From Comamonas sp. lk (GTDB lineage Bacteria; Pseudomonadota; Gammaproteobacteria; Burkholderiales; Burkholderiaceae_C): a DNA stretch of 64,000 bases. This document shows, in pieces, positions 45,700 to 52,677 of this stretch; the stretch's first letter is position 1; each line of letters starts with the position of its first letter. Position numbers and translations under genes: made by a program. The stretch is from positions 62,001 through 126,000 of the forward strand of contig CAMELV010000003.1 of the NCBI GenBank assembly GCA_945925985.1, in the 5' to 3' direction. The notes below the pieces were generated by a model, which worked only from the letters and a program-made list of their open reading frames with translations, was not told the origin of the DNA and did no database searches.

Positions 45700-46889
45700 T
45701 CCTGCCCCGGGTGACACCGCGGGACGCCGGTCTGTGCCCACAGCGTACCGAGCGTTTGCTGAGCGTGTTGCGAGCCGAGGTGGCACGCCAACGCCTGCCG
45801 GGCGCCGTGGCCGTGATCGCCCGACACGGCAAGTTAGCCCTTTGCGAGGCCGTTGGGGCGCTGGACCCGGCCGCCGGTACGCCCATGACGCCGGATGCGA
45901 TCTTTCGCATCTACTCCATGACCAAGCCGGTGGTCTCGGTGGCGGCGCTGATGCTGATGGAGCAGGGCGAACTGCTGCTGAGCGACCCGGTGGCGCGCTA
46001 CCTGCCTGAATACGCCAAGCAGCAGGTGGCGGCACACAGGGTGGACGGTGCCGTGCAACTGCAGCCGGTCCGCCAACCGGCCACGGTGCAAGACCTGCTG
46101 CGCCATACTGCCGGGTTGACTTATGAGTTCATGGGCAGCGGCCCGGTGCAACGTCAGTACGCCCAGGCCCGGATAGGCTCGAGGGAACGCAGCACCGAAT
46201 CGTTTTGCCACGAGTTGGCCGCCCTGCCGTTGATGTTTGAACCGGGTACCCACTGGGAGTACAGCCGCGCCACCGATGTGCTGGGCCGTTTAGTCGAGGT
46301 GGTGAGCGGGCAGACGCTGGGTGATTTTTTGCAGCACCGGCTGTTTGCGCCCCTGGGCATGACAGAGACTGGGTTTTTTGTGCCGCCAGAGCATCACGCA
46401 CGCATTGCCGAGCCGTTTGTGCGTGACCCTGAAGGAGGCGTTCAAATGCGAGTCATTGACGTGCGCCAGCCAGTGGCCTTGGCCTCGGGCGGGGGCGGGC
46501 TGGTGTCAACGGCCATGGACTACGCCCGGTTTTTGCAATTCATGCTGAACCGGGGTGAGTTGGGCGGTGCGCGCTTGCTGGGGTCGCGCACAGTCGACTT
46601 CATGACGACCGACCACCTGGGCGAGATCCCGGTGTTTGGCCCGGCCTCACGCGCTTTGCTGTCGCCCGGCCATGGTTTTGGCCTGGGTGTGGCGGTACGC
46701 AAGGCCCTTGGCGTGGCCAGCGTGCCTGGCTCACCCGGCAGTTACCACTGGGGCGGCATGGCTGGCACCACGTTTTTTGTCGATCCAGCCGAAGGTTTGT
46801 TTGCGATTTTGATGCTGCAGGCGCCCAACCAACGGGAGCACTACCGGGTGCTGTTTCGCAACTTGGTCTATGCGGCCCTGGATGACTGA
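45696..46889 (+). CDS. beta-lactamase-fold serine hydrolase (class C/EstB type)
   Basis: This 397-residue serine hydrolase has SxxK in IYSMTKPVVSVAAL near residue 73, a Tyr motif in HWEYSRATDVLGRLVEVVSG near 190, and the third box YHWGGMAGTTFFVDP near 350. No signal peptide is visible, so it is likely a cytoplasmic esterase or amidase rather than an antibiotic-resistance enzyme. It overlaps the MetE-like gene by ATGA and ends three bases before a convergent gene. Confidence 0.88.
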   Translation: MILPRVTPRDAGLCPQRTERLLSVLRAEVARQRLPGAVAVIARHGKLALCEAVGALDPAAGTPMTPDAIFRIYSMTKPVVSVAALMLMEQGELLLSDPVARYLPEYAKQQVAAHRVDGAVQLQPVRQPATVQDLLRHTAGLTYEFMGSGPVQRQYAQARIGSRERSTESFCHELAALPLMFEPGTHWEYSRATDVLGRLVEVVSGQTLGDFLQHRLFAPLGMTETGFFVPPEHHARIAEPFVRDPEGGVQMRVIDVRQPVALASGGGGLVSTAMDYARFLQFMLNRGELGGARLLGSRTVDFMTTDHLGEIPVFGPASRALLSPGHGFGLGVAVRKALGVASVPGSPGSYHWGGMAGTTFFVDPAEGLFAILMLQAPNQREHYRVLFRNLVYAALDD

Positions 46890-46892
46890 AGT

Positions 46893-47933
46893 TCAGTCAG
46901 CCGCCACCTGCAACACCAACTTGCCGAAGTTTTCCCCGGTAAAGAGGCGCGTGAGCGCGGCGGGAAAGTTTTCCAGCCCAGTCACCACGTCTTCGCGGCT
47001 GGTCATGCGACCGTCTTTCAGGTAGCCAGCCATCTCGGCCACCGCAAGGTGGTAGCGGTCGGCGTAGTCGAACACCACAATGCCCTCCATGCGCGCGCGG
47101 TTGACCAGCAGGCTCAGGTAATTTTTAGGTCCCTGCACTGGCGTGGTGTTGTTGTACTGGCTGATGGCGCCGCAGATGACGATGCGGGCGCCCCGGTTGA
47201 TGCGGGCCAGCACCGTGTCCAGGATGTCGCCGCCGACGTTGTCAAAATAAATGTCTACGCCACTGGGGCAGTGGACCTTAAGGCCGTCGCGCACCGCGCT
47301 GGGGCCGGCCTTGTAGTCGATGCAGGCGTCAAAGCCGAGTTCCTTCACCACCCAGTCGCACTTGGCCTGGCCCCCGGCGATGCCCACAACACGGCAGCCC
47401 CGGATTTTGGCCACCTGGCCCACGGTCTGACCCACTGCACCGGCCGCGCCCGACACCACCAGCGTTTCACCGGCTTTGGGCTGGCCGACATCCATCAAGC
47501 CGAAATAACCGGTCATGCCGGGCATACCCAATACGTTGAGCCACTGGGTCAGCGTCCCCAGGCCGAGGTCAATTTTGACCAGGCCGGCCCGCTTGAAGTC
47601 GGCAGGCGCCAGGCTCAGGTACTGCTGCACGCCAAAACCGGCACTCACACTATCGCCCACCGCAAAGCTGGCATGCTCAGACGCGATCACGCGGCCCACA
47701 CCGCCGGCACGCATCACCTCGCCCAAGGCCACCGGTGGGATGTAGCTCTTGCCCTCGTTCATCCAGCCGCGCATGGCGGGGTCGAGCGATAAGGCCAGCG
47801 TCTTGAGCAGTACGCCGCCGGCAGCCGGCCCAGTGACAGGCTCGGCGGTGGATTGCCAGTTGGCAGCCGTCGGCAGGCCCACGGGGCGGCTGGCCAGGCG
47901 GATTTGGTGGTTGGTCAGGTGGTCGGAGGTCAT
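46893..47933 (-). CDS. NADP-dependent medium-chain reductase (CurA/LTB4-dehydrogenase type)
   Basis: This 346-residue zinc-free MDR enzyme has the opening LTNHQIRLASRPVGLPTAAN, DPAMRGWMNEGKSYIPPVAL, TLVVSGAAGAVGQTVGQVAK near residue 150 (nucleotide-binding GxxGxxG), YFDNVGGDILD near 230 and VFDYADRYH. These match curcumin reductase CurA and leukotriene B4 12-hydroxydehydrogenase, which reduce alpha,beta-unsaturated carbonyls with NADPH. No zinc-binding cysteines are seen, as expected for that group. Confidence 0.9.
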   Translation of the reverse strand: MTSDHLTNHQIRLASRPVGLPTAANWQSTAEPVTGPAAGGVLLKTLALSLDPAMRGWMNEGKSYIPPVALGEVMRAGGVGRVIASEHASFAVGDSVSAGFGVQQYLSLAPADFKRAGLVKIDLGLGTLTQWLNVLGMPGMTGYFGLMDVGQPKAGETLVVSGAAGAVGQTVGQVAKIRGCRVVGIAGGQAKCDWVVKELGFDACIDYKAGPSAVRDGLKVHCPSGVDIYFDNVGGDILDTVLARINRGARIVICGAISQYNNTTPVQGPKNYLSLLVNRARMEGIVVFDYADRYHLAVAEMAGYLKDGRMTSREDVVTGLENFPAALTRLFTGENFGKLVLQVAAD

Positions 47934-47965
47934 GGGCGATCTAAGGCAGTTGAATGCCGGGGATG

Positions 47966-48496
47966 CTAGCGCATGACATCGGCCTCGGCAGTAGCTCCGG
48001 CGACAGCCTGGGCTGTGGGGCTACAAACGCTGCTGCCACAGCCGTGAATCGCGTCAGCGGGCAAGGCTTCGGGCAGGTTGACGATGCCCGTCAGCGGGTC
48101 GAAGCCGGCACTGCGCAAATGCAGGGCCAGGGCGGCGTCCATGCTTTGCGCGTGATGCAAAAACCATTGACCTAACTGCTGGCTCATATCGCGTAGCATG
48201 GCCGAATCCTTGCTCTGCTGCACTTGAACTGCCACTTCGCGCATGACCTGAAGCACCACCTGGTGTTGCATCGTATGGCAGTTGGACGATGAAAATCCGG
48301 TACTGCGCATCCAACGGTCTTCGCGGTCAAAATGGTCTTGGGCGTGGTCCACCACCCGTTGCCACGATGCCAACAGATCCAACTCGGCCGCCTGGTCGAC
48401 CTGCTTCAGCAAGGCAATGAATTCGCGATGGGTGTCGTCCATCACATCGAGACCCAGCGCCAGCGAGTCGGACCACAAGAGGGTAGAGGACATCAT
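47966..48496 (-). CDS. bacteriohemerythrin
   Basis: This 176-residue four-helix protein has hemerythrin-type di-iron ligands: His in MDDTHREFIALL near residue 22, His and Glu in HAQDHFDREDRWM near 52-58, His in NCHTMQHQVVL near 76-80 and His/Asp in FLHHAQSMDAAL near 115. The C-terminal about 55 residues extend beyond the usual 130-residue domain and contain Cys residues (GCGSSVCSPT). It should bind O2 for sensing, storage or delivery. It is divergent from the dioxygenase at 48634. Confidence 0.9.
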   Translation of the reverse strand: MMSSTLLWSDSLALGLDVMDDTHREFIALLKQVDQAAELDLLASWQRVVDHAQDHFDREDRWMRSTGFSSSNCHTMQHQVVLQVMREVAVQVQQSKDSAMLRDMSQQLGQWFLHHAQSMDAALALHLRSAGFDPLTGIVNLPEALPADAIHGCGSSVCSPTAQAVAGATAEADVMR

Positions 48497-48544
48497 GTTC
48501 CCGGTAGTTGTGTCCTAGGCTAAGGCCAGTCTGTAGGTCTGATG

Positions 48545-48558
48545 TTGACCAGCGTCAG
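48545..48558. promoter_or_regulatory. weak FNR/ANR-like box between hemerythrin and dioxygenase genes
   Basis: TTGAC-CAGC-GTCAG differs from the consensus TTGAT-N4-ATCAA at three positions but keeps the dyad geometry. Its position in the divergent promoter region of an O2-binding protein and an O2-using enzyme makes oxygen control plausible. The motif alone is weak. Confidence 0.25.
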
Positions 48559-48633
48559 ATGGTCGTCAAAAACGCAGGGTTGCCAGTGGCGGGCTGCAGT
48601 GGCAATCGTCGGGCAGGGTAAGCTCACCCTACT

Positions 48634-49389
48634 ATGATGAACTTGATTGCTCCACCCGTCGTGGTGTCGCCCAGTGCCACGCTGCCCACTCTGCGCGCTC
48701 AAGGATTTGCGGTGTTGGATACCGCTGGCGTTTGTACGCTGAGCGGTTGCCAGCCCTCAGATTTGCGGGCTCTCGCGCCCTTCTGGAGCGACTTGCCGCC
48801 CGACCCACACCTGAAAGACGGTGGGCGCTATCGCCGCCGTCGCCATGCCTGCTTTGTGGTTTACGACACGGCAGTCGTACCAGTGCCGCACAGGCCCCAT
48901 TGGCAGCCGCTGGCGTACAACGCCTTGCACGGAGGCATGCACCGATTGTTTGAACCGGTGGCGCCGGCGATGCTGGCAGCGCCAGTCTGGACGAAGTTGC
49001 TGTTGTGGCTGGGGCAGATGGCCTCGGCGGTGCGCGGTCCGCAGCCCTGGTTTGTTGAGGCGCATCCGTTTCGCATTGACACCACTGACGGCATCGGCCG
49101 GCCCACGCCCGAGGGGGCGCATCGCGACGGCGTAGACCTCGTGGCCGTGTTCCTGGTCGGCCGGCAGGGCGTCAAGGGCGGTGAAACCCGGGTGTTCGAC
49201 GCAGAGGGGCCATCAGGCCAGCGCTTCACGCTGACTGAGCCCTGGTCATTGCTGCTGCTCGACGACGCCAGGGTGATTCACGAGTCCACCCCGATCCAGC
49301 CATTGCAAGCTGACTGTCGGACTGCCTACCGTGACACGCTGGTGGTCACGCTGCGCAGCGGCGGCTTTCCGGGTGAGGGCAGCGCATAG
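48634..49389 (+). CDS. 2-oxoglutarate/Fe(II) dioxygenase family protein (2OG-Fe_Oxy_2 type)
   Basis: The 251-residue protein has the facial triad in AHRDGVDLVAVFLVGRQG (HxD near residue 164-166) and the distal His of LLDDARVIHESTPIQPL near 215. An Arg in YRDTLVVTLRSGGF near 237 would bind 2-oxoglutarate. The spacing and overall pattern (RYRRRRHACFV, LAYNALHGGMHRLFEPV) match the family that contains L-isoleucine dioxygenase, so an amino-acid hydroxylase is the best guess. Two adjacent ATG codons are available; the first is listed. Confidence 0.8.
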   Translation: MMNLIAPPVVVSPSATLPTLRAQGFAVLDTAGVCTLSGCQPSDLRALAPFWSDLPPDPHLKDGGRYRRRRHACFVVYDTAVVPVPHRPHWQPLAYNALHGGMHRLFEPVAPAMLAAPVWTKLLLWLGQMASAVRGPQPWFVEAHPFRIDTTDGIGRPTPEGAHRDGVDLVAVFLVGRQGVKGGETRVFDAEGPSGQRFTLTEPWSLLLLDDARVIHESTPIQPLQADCRTAYRDTLVVTLRSGGFPGEGSA

Positions 49390-49394
49390 TTTGC

Positions 49395-49408
49395 TTGATC
49401 GGCGTCAA
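49395..49408. promoter_or_regulatory. FNR/ANR-like box upstream of the universal stress protein gene
   Basis: TTGAT-CGGC-GTCAA matches the FNR/ANR consensus TTGAT-N4-ATCAA at all but one dyad position. Its centre lies 66 bp before the usp ATG, compatible with a class II site at about -41 and a short leader. Universal stress protein genes are often anaerobically induced by FNR/ANR, so this is a credible activator site. Confidence 0.55.
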
Positions 49409-49467
49409 GTCGCGGCCCTGGGCTTGGGGCCACACTGACCCCTGTCAGTACAACCCAAGGATTCAGT

Positions 49468-49905
49468 ATGTTCAAGCATATTCTCGTGCCCGTCGATGGC
49501 TCGGCCACCGCGCTACAGGCCGTTGACACCGCGATTGCCCTCGCCAAGGTTCACGGCAGCCGGGTCACGGCTGTTTTTGTGATTGACCCTTATCCGTTCA
49601 CTGGCGTAGGCACCGATTTTGCCTATGGACAGGCCGATTACCTGAGTGCGGCCACGGCGGAGGCCAACCTTGCGATCAAGGCCGCCAAGGGCCAGTTCGC
49701 CGCCGCGGGTGTCGCGGTGGATTCATCGGTGATTGAATCGCACAGCGTTTGGCGCGGTGTGGTGGAGACCGCAGACGCAGCTGACGTCGACCTGATTGTG
49801 ATGGGTTCCCACGGCCGCAAGGGGCTGGAAAAGCTGGTGCTGGGCAGTGTCACCCAGGCCGTTCTGTCGCACACCAAGCGGTCCGTGCTGGTGGTGCGCG
49901 ACTGA
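49468..49905 (+). CDS. universal stress protein (UspA family)
   Basis: This is a 145-residue single-domain Usp: FKHILVPVDGSATALQAVDT at the start and the nucleotide-binding end MGSHGRKGLEKLVLGSVTQA (G-2x-G-9x-G-S pattern), so it is of the ATP-binding subgroup. The central VAVDSSVIESHSVWRGVVET is normal for the family. An FNR-like box lies upstream. It is convergent with the thiolase gene, ten bases apart. Confidence 0.93.
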   Translation: MFKHILVPVDGSATALQAVDTAIALAKVHGSRVTAVFVIDPYPFTGVGTDFAYGQADYLSAATAEANLAIKAAKGQFAAAGVAVDSSVIESHSVWRGVVETADAADVDLIVMGSHGRKGLEKLVLGSVTQAVLSHTKRSVLVVRD

Positions 49906-49914
49906 ACCGAGCCG

Positions 49915-51102
49915 TCAGGCGGTACGCTCGAAAATAGCCGCAATGCCCTGTCCGCCACCGATGCACATCGTGACCAGCGCATAGCGACCGCCAATCCGTT
50001 CCAATTCATACAGCGCCTTGACCGTGATCAAGGCGCCTGTGGCGCCAATCGGATGCCCCAATGAGATGCCCGAGCCATTGGGGTTGACCTTGGCGGGGTC
50101 AAGCCCCAGGTCGCGCGTGACGGCGCAAGCTTGGGCGGCGAAGGCCTCGTTGGCCTCAATCACATCCAGGTCATTGACCGTCAATCCCGCTTTTTGCAGG
50201 GCTTTCTGGGTGGCGGGTACCGGACCAATGCCCATGTATTTCGGGTCGACGCCAGCGTGGGCGTAAGCCACCAGGCGGGCCATCGGCTTGAGGCCACGCG
50301 CTTTGGCCGTGCCGGCTTCCATTAGCACCAGAGCCGCTGCCGCGTCATTGATGCCCGAGGCATTGCCGGCCGTGACGGTGCCGTTTTCCTTGATGAACAC
50401 GGGCTTGAGCTTGGCCAGGTCAGCGGCCGAGCAGTTGGAGCGGAAATGCTCGTCCGTGGCATAAGCCACATCACCCTTCTTACTCTTGAGAATGACTGGG
50501 GTGATCTGACTGGTGAAATAGCCGGCCTCGGTGGCGCGTTGGGCCCGGTTGTGGCTTTCAACAGCAAGTTTGTCCTGGTCTTCGCGGCTGATGCCCCACT
50601 TGGCCGCGATGTTCTCAGCCGTCACGCCCATGTGAATCGTCTGGAACGGGTCGTGCAAAGCGCCAACCACCATGTCGACCAACTTGGTGTCGCCCATGCG
50701 GGCGCCCCAGCGGGCACTCAGGCTGGCATAGGGGCCGCGGCTCATGTTTTCGGCGCCGCCCCCGATGGCGATGTCCGCATCACCCAGCAGGATCGACTGG
50801 CTGGCTGAAATAATGGCCTGCAGGCCGGAGCCACACAGTCGGTTCACGTTGAAGGCCGGGGTGCCCTCGGCACAGCCGCCGTTCATGGCTGCCACGCGGG
50901 ACAGGTACATGTCCTTGGGCTCGGTGTTGACCACATGGCCGAATACCACATGTCCGACGTCCTTGCCGTCCAGCTGTGCCCGGGCGAGCGACTCGCGCAC
51001 CACTTGGGTGGCCAGCTCGGTGGGAGAAATATCCTTCAGGCTGCCGCCATAGGTGCCAATGGCGGTGCGAACACCGCTGACGATCACGACTTCACGGGAC
51101 AT
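49915..51102 (-). CDS. bktB: acetyl-CoA acetyltransferase/beta-ketothiolase (BktB type)
   Basis: This 395-residue thiolase condenses or cleaves acyl-CoA with acetyl-CoA. The catalytic residues are Cys in NRLCGSGLQAII near residue 90, His in SLGHPIGATGALITVKALYE near 350, and Cys in VTMCIGGGQGIAAIFER near 380. The start SREVVIVSGVRTAIGTYGGS and segments like HVVFGHVVNTEPKDMYLSRV closely follow Cupriavidus BktB as I remember it. That points to polyhydroxyalkanoate or short-chain fatty-acid metabolism. The ATG at 51102 follows AGGAATTTACCC and is preferred to the one at 51120. Confidence 0.92.
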   Translation of the reverse strand: MSREVVIVSGVRTAIGTYGGSLKDISPTELATQVVRESLARAQLDGKDVGHVVFGHVVNTEPKDMYLSRVAAMNGGCAEGTPAFNVNRLCGSGLQAIISASQSILLGDADIAIGGGAENMSRGPYASLSARWGARMGDTKLVDMVVGALHDPFQTIHMGVTAENIAAKWGISREDQDKLAVESHNRAQRATEAGYFTSQITPVILKSKKGDVAYATDEHFRSNCSAADLAKLKPVFIKENGTVTAGNASGINDAAAALVLMEAGTAKARGLKPMARLVAYAHAGVDPKYMGIGPVPATQKALQKAGLTVNDLDVIEANEAFAAQACAVTRDLGLDPAKVNPNGSGISLGHPIGATGALITVKALYELERIGGRYALVTMCIGGGQGIAAIFERTA

Positions 51103-51161
51103 GGGTAAATTCCTGTTCATGGTTGGTTTTGCGCATGCGGCTGGATCGCCGCAGGTGCCTC

Positions 51162-51199
51162 GATGCTAATCAGTCCGGCTGATGCTAATCAACCAGGCT
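51162..51199. repeat. two tandem 19-bp repeats upstream of bktB
   Basis: GATGCTAATCAGTCCGGCT (51162-51180) is followed directly by GATGCTAATCAACCAGGCT (51181-51199), with 16 of 19 positions identical. They lie 60-97 bp before the bktB start, about two helical turns apart, which would suit a dimeric regulator binding twice. Function not shown. Confidence 0.6.
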
Positions 51200-51228
51200 G
51201 ACAGCCAGCCGACAAAGCCGGCGACAGT

Positions 51229-51984
51229 TTAATCCCGCACATCTGCGACCGGGTTGGTGCCAAAGTCTGGCCGAGCCAGCCACCCGAGCACCCGGCTCGC
51301 CGCATCGGCCGGGCTGCTGAGCATGCCGCGCGTCTTGAGGCCAATGAAGTTGTCCTGGTCGGGAAACGCGTCGGGCGCTGCGCTGCGCAGCGTCACCTGC
51401 ATGTCGGTGTCGATGACGCCTGGTGCCAGCGAGCAGGTGCGGGCTCCGTTGGTTTTACGCGCTTCATCCAGCGCCAGACAGCGTGTGAAATGGTCCATGC
51501 CAGCTTTAGCCGCGCAGTAAGCGCCCTGGGAGGCCATGGCACGGCGGCCCAGCCCCGATGAGATGTTCAAAACCTTGCGCGGCTGCGCCCAGGACCCGGT
51601 GGCCCGCAGGAAGGCGGCGGTGAGCAACATGGGCGCCTCCAGCCCGACTCGCAGGGCCTGTGCCAGTTCAGCTGGGTCGGAGGCACTCAGGGGGACGATG
51701 CTCGGAATGACGCCGGCGTTGTTGATCAGGGTCGCGCTGGCCAGGGTCGTGGCATCCAGCCGCCCCAGCCAGTCACCCAGAGCGGCTGCGGCGGCCACAC
51801 CCTGGCTCAGGTCACAGGGCCACTGCTCCAGGGTACAGGCGGCTGCTGTTGCCTGCGCTGCCAGCGCCGGGTTGACCTGGCGCGAAAGGCACAGCAGGCG
51901 GTGGTCGGGCGAGAGCAGCTGGGAGGCCATGGCCAGGCCCATCCCACGCGAGGCGCCGGTCAGAATATAGAGGTGTTGTGTCAT
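51229..51984 (-). CDS. short-chain dehydrogenase (sepiapterin-reductase-like)
   Basis: This 251-residue SDR has TGASRGMGLAMASQLL near residue 8 and a basic/Ser residue after strand two (LCLSRQVNP), which suggests NADP(H). INNAGVIPSIVPL, NISSGLGRRAMASQG and YCAAKAGMDHFTRCLALDEA follow. The C-terminal SLAPGVIDTDMQVTLRSAAP resembles sepiapterin reductase and benzil reductase-like enzymes. It lies between bktB and the pseudouridine synthase genes on the same strand, with no clear pathway link. Confidence 0.85.
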   Translation of the reverse strand: MTQHLYILTGASRGMGLAMASQLLSPDHRLLCLSRQVNPALAAQATAAACTLEQWPCDLSQGVAAAAALGDWLGRLDATTLASATLINNAGVIPSIVPLSASDPAELAQALRVGLEAPMLLTAAFLRATGSWAQPRKVLNISSGLGRRAMASQGAYCAAKAGMDHFTRCLALDEARKTNGARTCSLAPGVIDTDMQVTLRSAAPDAFPDQDNFIGLKTRGMLSSPADAASRVLGWLARPDFGTNPVADVRD

Positions 51985-52020
51985 GGAGCTTCTTTCAAGT
52001 AAGTGGCCCGCGACCGACGG

Positions 52021-52677
52021 TCAGAAGTCGGCGGCGCTGGCAAATTGCAGGGATTGCATGCTGACCGGGTGTGTGAATGCCAGGCTGCTGGCGTGCAGCA
52101 AGAGTCTAGTCGCCATCCCTTGAACCTCGGGGCTGCCGTACAGCGCATCACCCAGAATGGGATGCCCCAGCGCCAGCAGGTGAACGCGGAGTTGGTGCGA
52201 ACGGCCGGTCTCGGGCGCTAGCTCGAGGCGGGTCGCCCGCTGGTCGGGTCCCGCTGCCAGGACGCGCCAACGCGTCACACTGGCCTTGCCAAGGGCGTGG
52301 TCAATCTTGCGCAGTGGCCGCTGGTGCCAGTCGGCACCTATGGGCAGATCGATCACGCCCCATTCCTGCGCAGGCCTGACCAGGTGGCCTGCCACCATCG
52401 CCACATAGCGTTTGCTAATGCGTCGTTCCGCAAAGGCCAGGCTCAGCGCACGCTGCACGACCGGACTGCGCGCAAACAGCATCAAGCCCGAGGTGGCCAT
52501 GTCCAGCCGGTGCACCACCAGTGCGTCGGGGTACGAGGCCTGTACCCTTAAGCTCAGGCAATCCTGCTTGTCGAGCCCGCGTCCCGGCACTGAAAGCAGC
52601 CCAGTGGGTTTATCCAGCACCAGCACGGCGTCATCCTTGTGGATGACCACCAGCTCAGGTGCTTGCGCCATCGCCAT
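52021..52677 (-). CDS. RluA-family rRNA/tRNA pseudouridine synthase
   Basis: This pseudouridine synthase of about 218 residues resembles RluA. LVVIHKDDAVLVLDKPTGLL at the start, PDALVVHRLDMATSGLMLFA carrying the catalytic Asp (HRLD), KRYVAMVAGHL, and LELAPETGRSHQLRVHLLAL are all conserved. The start is either 52677 or 52671, both of which overlap the end of the upstream kinase gene; the longer frame to 52719 would overlap more. The RNA target may be 23S U746/tRNA U32, as for RluA, but length and sequence do not prove it. Confidence 0.88.
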   Translation of the reverse strand: MAMAQAPELVVIHKDDAVLVLDKPTGLLSVPGRGLDKQDCLSLRVQASYPDALVVHRLDMATSGLMLFARSPVVQRALSLAFAERRISKRYVAMVAGHLVRPAQEWGVIDLPIGADWHQRPLRKIDHALGKASVTRWRVLAAGPDQRATRLELAPETGRSHQLRVHLLALGHPILGDALYGSPEVQGMATRLLLHASSLAFTHPVSMQSLQFASAADF

